A stretch of DNA of 13,705 nt. It comes from Euryarchaeota archaeon UBA433. GTDB lineage: Archaea; Thermoplasmatota; Poseidoniia; Poseidoniales; Poseidoniaceae. The notes below the pieces were generated by a model. That model was given only the letters and a program-made list of their open reading frames with translations. It made no database searches and was not told the DNA's origin. Location of the stretch: contig DAFX01000018.1 of assembly GCA_002495535.1 (NCBI GenBank), positions 1,274-14,978 on the forward strand, read 5' to 3'. Positions within the stretch are counted from its first letter, which is position 1. Every line of letters begins with the position of its first letter. The translations under genes were made by a program, and so were the position numbers. Below are positions 5,620 to 13,630 of this stretch, piece after piece.

Positions 5620-7758
5620 TTAATCGAAATCCGTTAGGGATGCCTGTTGGGTGGTTTTTCGAGGAGTTTCCTGTTCTTCAATCGGAAGCTCTTCGAGATT
5701 GACGTTGCATGCATCGATGAGTTCTTTCTCGTTCCAAATGGTCACACCAAGTTGTTGGGCTTTAGCGAGTTTTGATCCGGCTTTTTCTCCAGCGACAAGG
5801 ACATTAAGTTGAGATGAAACGCTTCCAACAACCTTCCCTCCTGCATTTTTGATGGCCAATTGAACCTCTTTCCGGGGCCGTTCTAACGAACCGGTCAAAC
5901 AGAAGGTCATGTCAGCAAGGGGGCCTGAATTGATCAATTTCGGTTCATCAAGAATTTCGATGATGGTTGAAAGGTCATTGAGCATGTCTTTTCTCTGGGC
6001 CAATCCGTCCCTCACCTGAAGGGCCACCTTGCTTCCGATTCCGTCGACTTCGCACAACGAACGAATGGCTAAATTCTCAACAAATGGTTTTCCTTTGTCA
6101 TCTGCTTCAGGGCCAAAGAGTTCGGTGCCTGGCGCAGCCATTGCAGCGTCGACCCATTCCATGATCCCCATGAAGGAGGTGAGGCGTTGGGCCACCGCGG
6201 TTGCCAATTCAGGCCCAATGCCTGGCAACCCCAATGCGTGAAGGAAACGACCAAGTTTGAGGGATTTAGTTTTGGAAAGTTCATTGAGGACGTTGAGCGC
6301 TGATTTCTCACCCATTCGTTCGATGTTCTCGAGTTCTGCTTGTTGAAGGCGGTACAAATCTGGAATTGTTTGGATTAAATCTGATTCCAAGAGTTGATCG
6401 ACCAGCTTCTCACCAATGCCGTCCATTTCCAAACTTCTGCACCAATAGAGAATCGCCCGGCTCGTTCGTGCATCACACATCAGATCCGTGCAACGCAAAA
6501 AGGCCCCCTCAATCTCAAGTGGGCCCCGACATGCAGGGCATGCTGATGGAATAGAAATTGAAGCGCGGTCTGGAAATATTTCATCGAAGGGGGTGCCATC
6601 TGCATGGAAACGGTCTGCGAAGTCTTCTGTTCCAGCCGGGCCAAGTCCAGATTCTATTTTCGGAATCACGTCGCCCCTTCGGACGATCAGCACCTTGTCG
6701 CCCAATTGTAAATTGAGTCGTTCAACCTCTCCGACATTGTGCAACGTCGTATGTTCAACGGTGACGCCGCCAACCATTTGAGGAGCGATTCGGGCCACTG
6801 GCGTTACTGCCCCGGTGCGGCCAGTTTGCCAATTGACGTCCAAGAGAACGGAAGTTGCTTCCTCTGGTGGGAATTTCCAAGCCAACGCCCAACGGGGGTG
6901 GTGGGCTGTGGAACCTAACCTCTCCCTCTGTTCCAAATCATCGAGTTTGAACACGATGCCGTCGATTTCATAATCATAGGATGAGCGTTTACTGCTCCAC
7001 TCTTTTGTGAACTCAATCATCGCTTCTGCAACCGATGTGCCCTGAAAGACGGTCCAGGGGGCGGGTTTGATCCCAATTGAGTCTTGTAAAAATTCCAGAA
7101 GTTGGCTGTCATGATCGAGTGCTGGTGCGTCGTTGACGAACTTCACATCGTAAGCGCAGAAGACCAAATCAGACGCTGCAGCTTTGCCCTCACCGTGCTT
7201 TTGGCGCAGTGCTCCCGAGCACAGATTACGAGGGTTTGGCGATACGTCCCTGTATTTTTCGTGGAATGTTTTCAACGGCATCACCACTTCTCCACGAACA
7301 TGGCAGGTCACAGGGGCATTGAGGCGAGAGGGGATGTTAGCGATTTGTTTCGCATTGAGGGTGACGTCTTCTCCACGCTCACCACTGCCTCTGGTTGCGG
7401 CGCGATGGAGGTTCCCTGCTACGTATTCTAGCGAAAGGGCGGAACCGTCGAGTTTGGGTTGAGCCAAGTAACGCTTACCGCCCGATGTCGACTGGTGTAT
7501 GAAGTGGTGAATGTCTTCATCGGTGGTGCCCTTATCGAGCGAACGCATCGGGAACCTGTGTTCCACCTTTACCGTCCCCGGCAGAGGTTCCGGCCCGACT
7601 TGATGGAGGATTTCATGCCCCGGATCGAGCCGTTTCAATTCGTCCCATAGGGCATCAAATTCTGCATCTGAAATCTCTGGAGACGCTTGATTGTAATACA
7701 GTTCACGGTGGTAGCGGACCGCCTCGGCCAATTCGAGAATACGCTCTGCCTCGGCCAT
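5620..7758 (-). CDS. ligA: NAD+-dependent DNA ligase LigA
   Basis: 712 residues, slightly longer than typical bacterial LigA. It seals nicks in duplex DNA using NAD+ during replication and repair. Domain Ia carries YYNQASPEISDAEFD (21-35). The adenylated lysine is Lys102 in KLDG (102-105). NPRN (175-178), GEVVM (156-160), EIDGIVFKLDD (264-274) and WKFPPEEA (294-301) complete the nucleotidyltransferase core. The OB fold follows (about 312-370), then a zinc finger with Cys407, Cys410, Cys423 and Cys428. Helix-hairpin-helix motifs lie near 510-525 and 569-585, with a BRCT domain at about 611-684. All catalytic elements appear intact. The segment after NPRN (LCSGALRQK) departs from the usual bacterial AAAGSLRQ. 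The ATG has GGGGTGA six bases upstream. Archaea normally use ATP-dependent ligases, so an ancient bacterial origin by transfer is likely. The gene lies 31 bases after the PPC gene. Confidence 0.97.
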   Translation of the reverse strand: MAEAERILELAEAVRYHRELYYNQASPEISDAEFDALWDELKRLDPGHEILHQVGPEPLPGTVKVEHRFPMRSLDKGTTDEDIHHFIHQSTSGGKRYLAQPKLDGSALSLEYVAGNLHRAATRGSGERGEDVTLNAKQIANIPSRLNAPVTCHVRGEVVMPLKTFHEKYRDVSPNPRNLCSGALRQKHGEGKAAASDLVFCAYDVKFVNDAPALDHDSQLLEFLQDSIGIKPAPWTVFQGTSVAEAMIEFTKEWSSKRSSYDYEIDGIVFKLDDLEQRERLGSTAHHPRWALAWKFPPEEATSVLLDVNWQTGRTGAVTPVARIAPQMVGGVTVEHTTLHNVGEVERLNLQLGDKVLIVRRGDVIPKIESGLGPAGTEDFADRFHADGTPFDEIFPDRASISIPSACPACRGPLEIEGAFLRCTDLMCDARTSRAILYWCRSLEMDGIGEKLVDQLLESDLIQTIPDLYRLQQAELENIERMGEKSALNVLNELSKTKSLKLGRFLHALGLPGIGPELATAVAQRLTSFMGIMEWVDAAMAAPGTELFGPEADDKGKPFVENLAIRSLCEVDGIGSKVALQVRDGLAQRKDMLNDLSTIIEILDEPKLINSGPLADMTFCLTGSLERPRKEVQLAIKNAGGKVVGSVSSQLNVLVAGEKAGSKLAKAQQLGVTIWNEKELIDACNVNLEELPIEEQETPRKTTQQASLTDFD

Positions 7759-7764
7759 GTTGGT

Positions 7765-7771
7765 TCACCCC
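7765..7771 (-). promoter_or_regulatory. Shine-Dalgarno site (GGGGTGA) for ligA
   Basis: GGGGTGA on the minus strand lies six bases before the ligA ATG at 7758. It pairs with the conserved 16S tail with one G-U wobble. It supports the chosen start and lies in the 31-base spacer after the PPC gene. Confidence 0.6.
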
Positions 7772-7789
7772 TGCCACAGGCTAAGAACA

Positions 7790-8218
7790 TCACGAAAATT
7801 GCAGCCCTAACAACTCGACATCAGCCAGCGGGCATCGGGTCATAATCGCGGTTGAAAGAATCCTAAGGTGAAGTTCGGCAACAACATGAACCGTTGATCC
7901 GAACATGTGCCCCGCGTGGACGTTGTTGTCATCATCTGACCAGCAGCAATGGATGTGGGTGAACGCTTTGCCGTCTTGCGTTCGTGCAATGTTGCCCGAT
8001 AGACTCACCAGTTCTGATGGCGCGTTCAACGGCCTTCGTTGGTAAATTCCCTCTTCGTTCATGTACCCGTATACGTTGTCCCGTGTCCTGCCAATGCCGC
8101 TGGTGATGGCTGCGGCGTCGAAGCCGATTTCATCAGCTAGCGCTTGCAAAGAGGCGTGTATTTCTTCATCCGGGTCAATGCGTACAAACAGGTCTTCACC
8201 GCTTCGAGCCCATTCCAT
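7790..8218 (-). CDS. PPC domain (DUF296) protein
   Basis: 142 residues, the usual size of free-standing prokaryotic PPC/PCC (PF03479) proteins, which form compact trimers. Diagnostic segments are AAAITSGIGRTRDNVYGYM (about 35-53), LVSLSGNIA (70-78), THIHCCWSD (87-95) and HAGHMFGSTVHVVAELHL (101-118). The H-x-H and A-G-H histidines match the family's likely metal site. In plants the domain is fused to AT-hooks and mediates DNA-binding complexes. In prokaryotes it stands alone, and its biochemical role is not settled. It lies between an unknown membrane protein (38 bases upstream, counting from that gene's stop) and ligA (31 bases downstream) on the same strand, so it may share a transcript with ligA. 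Start at the ATG at 8218. No strong Shine-Dalgarno site is seen. A functional link to ligation is not implied by known biology. Confidence 0.88.
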   Translation of the reverse strand: MEWARSGEDLFVRIDPDEEIHASLQALADEIGFDAAAITSGIGRTRDNVYGYMNEEGIYQRRPLNAPSELVSLSGNIARTQDGKAFTHIHCCWSDDDNNVHAGHMFGSTVHVVAELHLRILSTAIMTRCPLADVELLGLQFS

Positions 8219-8256
8219 GATTCATCGATAGGGAGCCCGATTATTGAGCATAACGC

Positions 8257-8823
8257 TCACTCCTGTTCCTTTGCAGCCAAGTTGTGCGGCCATAGAGCGG
8301 GCGAATCGAGGGCCAACACAATTCGTTCACGAGCGATGGAGAGGTCGGGTTGAGCGCCCCCTAATGGAAGCGGTCCGAATACGCCCCATCCCTTTCTGAG
8401 CAACATAATACGGCGGGTTGGTTGGCGCCTTGCCAGTTTAAGGCGTTGCCAATCGTAGCGCTGGCCATCTGCAAAGGCATGTGTTCGCGTCACGGCATAA
8501 CGCTTTGGCACCAACAAGGACACAAGGTGCAGCGTCAAGCAAACATCCCATGCCACAGCGTAGGCAGGGTTGGTGTTTGAAACACCGACCAGGCCCCATG
8601 GCAGCACCATCATTGCCGCCATTGAACCGAGGTTGCCCCACTGACGAATGACTTCCTGGGCGCCCTCGCTCTCCCACGCAAATCCACCGTTTGGTAACTC
8701 TCCCAGTGTTGGGACATCTATGCGTTGACGGGTTAGCCAGTATGCATCCCACACCACAATTCCGAACAGAATAGCAACGGCAAGCGCTGCAAAGGCGTTC
8801 GGATCGGGGAGGGTTGGTTGCAT
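8257..8823 (-). CDS. Membrane protein of unknown function with three predicted helices and a basic C-terminal domain
   Basis: 188 residues that I do not recognise. Hydrophobic segments at about 10-29, 65-82 and 88-105 are likely membrane helices. Residues 30-64 form a loop. The remaining 80 residues are soluble and rich in Arg/Lys: YAVTRTHAFADGQRYDW, then ARRQPTRRIMLLRKGWGVFG. The alternating strands of this tail are reminiscent of the PH-like domains found after two or three helices in some prokaryotic membrane proteins, but this is a weak impression. The ATG at 8823 is nine bases after the stop of the 1566-aa surface protein, and TGAGG overlapping that stop could act as its ribosome site. 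This close spacing suggests co-transcription and perhaps a role in the same envelope process, but no function can be given. Confidence 0.75.
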   Translation of the reverse strand: MQPTLPDPNAFAALAVAILFGIVVWDAYWLTRQRIDVPTLGELPNGGFAWESEGAQEVIRQWGNLGSMAAMMVLPWGLVGVSNTNPAYAVAWDVCLTLHLVSLLVPKRYAVTRTHAFADGQRYDWQRLKLARRQPTRRIMLLRKGWGVFGPLPLGGAQPDLSIARERIVLALDSPALWPHNLAAKEQE

Positions 8824-8830
8824 GCTGTCG

Positions 8831-8835
8831 CCTCA
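8831..8835 (-). promoter_or_regulatory. Ribosome site (TGAGG) overlapping the upstream stop codon
   Basis: TGAGG on the minus strand includes the TGA stop of the 1566-aa gene and lies seven bases before the ATG at 8823. It suggests re-initiation or coupled translation of the 188-aa membrane protein. Confidence 0.45.
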
Positions 8836-11800
8836 CAAGTGCCTTAGATCAACTTCGCCGAGGTTGCCACCGCTGCCACCACGCCGCATGCGCAAAACGA
8901 AGAGGACCAGTGCTGCACCAATCAGTGCAATCAGCAAGAGTGTTCCTGTTGAAAAGTCGCCGTTGTTCTCAACCGTGGTGCCTTCGAGCACGTCGGGAAT
9001 TCCGTCGTTATCATCGTCCTGATCTGCGACCAACCATGTGTTCATTCCATCTGGGCAGTTCACCGTATCTGGTTGGCCATCGCTGTCTGTGTCGAGGTGC
9101 GCGCAGGGGTCCATTGGGTAATCGTCACGCGCGTCGGGGTATCCATCGTTGTCATCATCGGTGTCTTCCATGTCAGGCCCACATGGGTAGCCAAGATCGG
9201 CATTAAACCAAACTTGAGTGCTTTGAGTGAACGTACAAGCATTTGTCCAATCTCCATCCGTATCGAGTTGTGTAATTTCAAAATCAACGGTATCGCTTGA
9301 GGATGCCCCCAGTGCATCGGTGACTTTTGCTTCAAGAACATAGAAGCCAGATGGGAGGTCGGTGATGTTGAACTGTGGTTCGTTAGGTCCTTGCATCACC
9401 AAATCACCCGAAGCGTCTGTGATGAACCACTCGAGCATGAGTTCCTCAATGGCATCAAGATCGTCGCTGTAAGTGACTTCGGCATTGAGCGGCGTGGTTT
9501 CCATCGCTCTTTGCCCCGGGTAAGGTCGTTGAATCTCCACCAATGGTGCGCCGTTGAGCGACATTGGCACAACAACGCTCGTGTTCATTTCAGCGCTGTA
9601 ATTGAGCGACACGGTTTGAACCGGTAGCCCGGCGGTGGTGGCTGAGATGTTGATGAACGAGAGGGTGGTTGTCGACGCTTCTTTGACAATCGTGATTGGG
9701 AGTTCAACAAGAACGGAGGTGCCGCTCGCCTGGAAGGTTGTGCTTTGCTCGTGGCCAATAGTCCGGATTTCGAAGTCCACGTCAATCGAAGCTCCATTGA
9801 CTTGGGCGTCTAGATTGAATGTGGTCCACATGCTCAAAATTGCACCTTCATAGACTGCGGTTTGCTCAGAGGTCACATCGATCAAATCGATATTGACTAA
9901 ACCTGAAGTGGCGACTTCACCCACCAAGGCACCGCCCTCTATTCTTGCAGGATAGTTTTCGGCTGAAAGAACTGAAGAAGCGATGATGTCGGGGGCGCGC
10001 AGGATCAGTGGTGCGACTTCCCCGTCAACAGCATCAGCGTGCAAATCGACACCAACGGCATAATTCGCCGCGATTAAACCTTCGACGATCAACGAATCAA
10101 TTGGCTGGCCGTGGTGACTGGCAAAGGCTGTGCCTGTACCTTGACCGTTGAGGATTAAGCCACTGATGATGCCCGCTGTGTCATCGAAATCAACCGCTGG
10201 AGCACCGGTGATCTGAATTGTTTGCAGGTCGATATGGCGGTTGTTTCCGCCTGCAAGGCCCCCATTTTCTCCGACGGTTCCGTTCAAGTTGGAAAGGGTG
10301 AATTCACCATCAATAGATTCCAACCAACCGATCATGCCACTGCCATCGAAATTCTGCGCATCGATGTTGGTCATCGACCCGCGCACGGCTGTTAATTCAA
10401 ACCCGTGAGTAAACCCGTTGTTCAAGGTTAATCCATCGACCATAACATGAGCTTGTCGGGCCCACAAACCAACACCGTTGCATGACGAGAGCGTAACGTC
10501 TGTGAGAAGAAGGTGGCCTTCAGTAGCAAAGGATTCGATGCAGCCATTCCCCGCATCGTACAGGTGGCTATCACTGAGATCAACAGTCGCGTTGCTGCCG
10601 CTTTGAATCGCCAACAAAGCATCAGCACCCGAGGAGCGAGCAAAGGTGGTCCCATCCGCGGTGAACGTGCCGAAGTCAGAAACGGTCAAGGCAGGCGATG
10701 CCTCAAGAAGAGAGGTGGCTGAAAGATCGATGCTCGAGGAGGTTAACGAACCCAAATGCAACCCGCCCCAGCGAGCTCCAAGGCCGGTTGAGGAAAGCGT
10801 CGCCTCGCCCACATCCATGGTCCCATCGACCGTGATGGTTCGACCTTCTGAAATGCGCAATGAGACGCCGTCGTCGACGCTCAAGGTACCGCTTTGCCCT
10901 ACGGTCAAATCATCATCCAAGAAATAAGGGCTCCATTGCGATTCAAGAACAAGCCATTGATCCAAGGTGCCTCCGAGAATTCTTGAAGCCATGAACGTAT
11001 GATCAAACGAGGTGGTCGAATCCCACGTGACAAAATCCGTAAACGAACCAATTTGGAGGTTGATGTTCTTAATACCGCCAAGGGTTTCGCTGCTGTCCGT
11101 AACTTGTCGGGCGACTGCAGTGGTGCTTAAGCGACCGTTCTCGTCGGTTTCGCCGACCGCCCCATCGATCGAAATAAGGGCGCCAGCAACGGGCTCTCCT
11201 TGGTCGAGTACACGGATGCTCAATTCGGATAATACGTTCAATTCTGCACCAGTGAGTGCCGTGACAGAACCGGACACGCTTCCCGCTGTGATGTCCAATG
11301 TGCAGCCAGGCTGGAGCATGAGGTCGCCATGGATGGTCACATAGTGTGTGATTCGGAGGGTTTGACAGGCCCATGAGATGTTGGCGTTGACCGTCAAGCC
11401 GTCGGCTGCGTCGGTGGAGGTGAGCGTGCTGTCTAAGCCCATCGAGAAAGAATGTGCATTCACGATAGCGGCATTCCCTAGGAATTGTGCGGTTCCTTGT
11501 ACTTCGATCGTGCCGCCTTCAGGAAGTTCGAGGGTTGTGCTATCCAATTGAATCCCGCTCCCAGTTTCAAGGGTTAAGTCGCCTGAAAGCACGTGTGGGG
11601 CGCCATCTGGACGGGCACCGAGGTACACCGTTTGACCGCTGGTGATGGTCCAATCGCCTTGTGGGATGACCGGAACTTGAACCGATTGGCCCATGGTTGA
11701 ACCGTAGAGGGTGACCCTCACGCCCGCTCCTCCTAAACTGACATCGACATCGCTGCCTTGGGAAAGAAGCGGTAACGTCGCCGCTCCATTGCTGTTGCTG

Positions 11801-13533
11801 GTCAACGTAAAACCGTGAACGAGAATGGTCGCTTCAATTGGAGCGCCCGATAAATCAGTAAAAGTGACCGGCGTTTCTTCCAAGAAGTCTGAAGACGAAG
11901 TTGCAATCACAGCCGTGGTTGAACCTCCATAGAGCAGGTAGCCATCTCCGAGTGCGTCAGAAGATGTAGTTTGGGTGTTCTGTGGCTGGAAGTTGCGCAC
12001 GGTTGCCGAGCAGTAAGTGGCTAGATTCAGAGGCGTGGCGTGAAGGTCTGCATACCAATAGCCAAGGTGAAGACTCGAGGCCCCGGACAAAAGAGCACCC
12101 GTTTGGAACACCCTCGTCGAAAGTGAATCGAGGGTCGCATGCGAATCCTGCAAGGAAAGACCGACTTCTTTGCCATCCACGAGTGAAAGTGTATCGCCTG
12201 TAATGGTTGAATCGGTTGCTTCGATTCCAGTTGCAAAATTGGTGATCGTGGTGTCTTCGAGCATGACGGCGCCATACCATACCTTGAGGCCCATGGAAGA
12301 GGTATCTTGAGAGGCGTAAGGTTTGGTGATTTCAACATCACTCCAATGATGGATGCCATCGAGCACATCGGCCCCCAAAGCAAGTGAAGACTGGAGTGAA
12401 AGAGTTGCTCCTTGGACATGACTGCTTGGGCCGCGCAGACTCATGGCGGCATTAGAACCACTCAGATCGACATTTGTCAAAGCGACGTGGCCTGTGCCAG
12501 TGGCATCGAGGTTTCGTTGGGTTGATGCGAGTGTTGTGTTGCTGAAGGTATGAGTTCCTGTCCCTGAAAGGGCGACCCCCCAGGTCGTATTGGCCAGGGA
12601 CAAATCATTCCAACTGCACGTTCCGCTGCAGCGCTGGTCGATGACTGCACGGGTTTCATTGAGGTCGCTGACGAAGGTGATGTCATCGCCTGCAATCATG
12701 CTCGCTCCGTTCGCTAGCAGGAGCCTGTGACCTTGAATCACCATCGTTTCGAGGTTGAGGGCGTCGCTGTCACTAGCGGCCACAGCTAGGGCCACATCAG
12801 TGCCCGTGACGCTTGAAACGTGCACGGAAGCACCCGATTGACTTGCAATGCCCACAGTAACGCCGTCAAATCCGATTCGCGTCGCGTCGAGTTGCCCGGA
12901 TGTTGCTTTCAGGGCCGAACCAGTTTGGAAAAAGGAAACATCCGATACGTTCGTAGATCCCGAAGAGATGATGCCGCCTGCAACATTCGTCATTGTTGCC
13001 TCCTCGAGATGAAATACCCCCGAGGTGCGTACAACATCGTAATCAATATCATTCGCAATGAGGGTGTGAATGGTTGAGTCGCCTGCGTTGTTGATGCCAA
13101 TGTAAGCATCTGCAATGGTCAGGTCCGTCGCGTGAACCTCTCCGTCGTTTCGAAGGGCTGTTTTGGCGTTGTCAATGATCACGTTGTCGAGCACTGCATG
13201 CCCGGTAGACCCTACGTGGAGGCCAACCCATAGGCCGGCTCCGTGTGAGCCTTGTGTGAGTGGTGTCTGGGAAGAAAAGAAGTGTGCATCAGTAGCGCTG
13301 AGTGTCCCTTCAATCAAGATCCAATGGTCATCACCCCCGTCGATGGTGGTCCCTGATGCGATCGTCAATGTTGTTCCGTTCGCTACGGTTACATTGCCGT
13401 CCAGAACTACAGCCCCCGACCAGGTCGTTTCAGTGTTGACTGTTGTGTCTGCAGCATGTGCTGGCGCCAAAAGAGTGCCGAGGGAGGCAAGCAAGAGGAG
13501 CGCGACCAAGGTGGATGCCTGGAGGGTTCGCAT
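8833..13533 (-). CDS. Giant secreted, membrane-anchored beta-helix surface protein with PKD-like and thrombospondin type 3 repeats
   Basis: 1566 residues from the ATG at 13533. A TTG ten codons earlier is less likely because the ATG begins a clear signal peptide (MRTLQASTLVALLLLASLGT, cleaved after APAHA at 27). Residues about 30-550 form a right-handed beta-helix with Asn/Asp/Ser/Thr-rich rungs. Two small regulatory-type beta-sandwiches, LSGAPIEATILVHG (561-574) and GEPVAGALISIDGAVGETDENG (779-800), flank a second helix-like stretch. A third beta-helix covers about 865-1225, then a PKD-like domain (about 1328-1422). Calcium-binding TSP3 repeats occupy 1424-1520 (EDTDDDNDGYPD, DTDSDGQPDT, DQDDDNDGIPD), with Cys at 1433, 1451, 1477 and 1493 likely forming disulphides. 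One helix (about 1527-1548) and a short basic tail anchor it. It is probably a cell-surface adhesin or glycan-interacting protein. No catalytic residues were recognised. Confidence 0.88.
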   Translation of the reverse strand: MRTLQASTLVALLLLASLGTLLAPAHAADTTVNTETTWSGAVVLDGNVTVANGTTLTIASGTTIDGGDDHWILIEGTLSATDAHFFSSQTPLTQGSHGAGLWVGLHVGSTGHAVLDNVIIDNAKTALRNDGEVHATDLTIADAYIGINNAGDSTIHTLIANDIDYDVVRTSGVFHLEEATMTNVAGGIISSGSTNVSDVSFFQTGSALKATSGQLDATRIGFDGVTVGIASQSGASVHVSSVTGTDVALAVAASDSDALNLETMVIQGHRLLLANGASMIAGDDITFVSDLNETRAVIDQRCSGTCSWNDLSLANTTWGVALSGTGTHTFSNTTLASTQRNLDATGTGHVALTNVDLSGSNAAMSLRGPSSHVQGATLSLQSSLALGADVLDGIHHWSDVEITKPYASQDTSSMGLKVWYGAVMLEDTTITNFATGIEATDSTITGDTLSLVDGKEVGLSLQDSHATLDSLSTRVFQTGALLSGASSLHLGYWYADLHATPLNLATYCSATVRNFQPQNTQTTSSDALGDGYLLYGGSTTAVIATSSSDFLEETPVTFTDLSGAPIEATILVHGFTLTSNSNGAATLPLLSQGSDVDVSLGGAGVRVTLYGSTMGQSVQVPVIPQGDWTITSGQTVYLGARPDGAPHVLSGDLTLETGSGIQLDSTTLELPEGGTIEVQGTAQFLGNAAIVNAHSFSMGLDSTLTSTDAADGLTVNANISWACQTLRITHYVTIHGDLMLQPGCTLDITAGSVSGSVTALTGAELNVLSELSIRVLDQGEPVAGALISIDGAVGETDENGRLSTTAVARQVTDSSETLGGIKNINLQIGSFTDFVTWDSTTSFDHTFMASRILGGTLDQWLVLESQWSPYFLDDDLTVGQSGTLSVDDGVSLRISEGRTITVDGTMDVGEATLSSTGLGARWGGLHLGSLTSSSIDLSATSLLEASPALTVSDFGTFTADGTTFARSSGADALLAIQSGSNATVDLSDSHLYDAGNGCIESFATEGHLLLTDVTLSSCNGVGLWARQAHVMVDGLTLNNGFTHGFELTAVRGSMTNIDAQNFDGSGMIGWLESIDGEFTLSNLNGTVGENGGLAGGNNRHIDLQTIQITGAPAVDFDDTAGIISGLILNGQGTGTAFASHHGQPIDSLIVEGLIAANYAVGVDLHADAVDGEVAPLILRAPDIIASSVLSAENYPARIEGGALVGEVATSGLVNIDLIDVTSEQTAVYEGAILSMWTTFNLDAQVNGASIDVDFEIRTIGHEQSTTFQASGTSVLVELPITIVKEASTTTLSFINISATTAGLPVQTVSLNYSAEMNTSVVVPMSLNGAPLVEIQRPYPGQRAMETTPLNAEVTYSDDLDAIEELMLEWFITDASGDLVMQGPNEPQFNITDLPSGFYVLEAKVTDALGASSSDTVDFEITQLDTDGDWTNACTFTQSTQVWFNADLGYPCGPDMEDTDDDNDGYPDARDDYPMDPCAHLDTDSDGQPDTVNCPDGMNTWLVADQDDDNDGIPDVLEGTTVENNGDFSTGTLLLIALIGAALVLFVLRMRRGGSGGNLGEVDLRHL
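8974..9264 (-). repeat. Thrombospondin type 3-like repeats in the 1566-aa protein
   Basis: Residues 1424-1520 contain at least four Asp-rich D-x-D-x-D-G type calcium-binding turns: DTDGDW, DTDDDNDGYPD, DTDSDGQPD and DQDDDNDGIPD. Four cysteines lie among them. They form a stiff Ca2+-dependent stalk just outside the membrane helix. Confidence 0.85.
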
Positions 13534-13583
13534 GGAAGAAACTTCACAAGCCTTCCATATCAATCCAAAGGGTTCCTGTCATT

Positions 13584-13593
13584 CGATTTAGAA
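13584..13593 (-). promoter_or_regulatory. Possible archaeal A-box (TTCTAAATCG) before the 1566-aa gene
   Basis: TTCTAAATCG on the minus strand ends 50 bases before the ATG at 13533. It matches eight of ten bases of the element before the 843-aa surface protein. Weak as a TATA box by itself. Confidence 0.25.
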
Positions 13594-13605
13594 CGCTTCT
13601 CGCTT

Positions 13606-13623
13606 TTCTGAATGTAGTCAGAA
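13606..13623. repeat. Short perfect inverted repeat downstream of tRNA-Pro
   Basis: TTCTGA and TCAGAA arms of six bases surround a six-base loop, seven bases past the tRNA 3' end. No T-tract follows on the minus strand, so a classical terminator is not supported. It could help define the tRNA trailer or be chance. Confidence 0.35.
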
Positions 13624-13630
13624 GATCAGG

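Noticed and set aside
8974..9264. EF-hand protein
   Set aside because: The Asp-rich loops lack flanking helices and recur at short intervals with Cys, as in thrombospondin type 3 repeats.
13534..13563. TTG start at 13563 for the 1566-aa protein
   Set aside because: It adds ten residues before a complete signal peptide that begins at the ATG at 13533.
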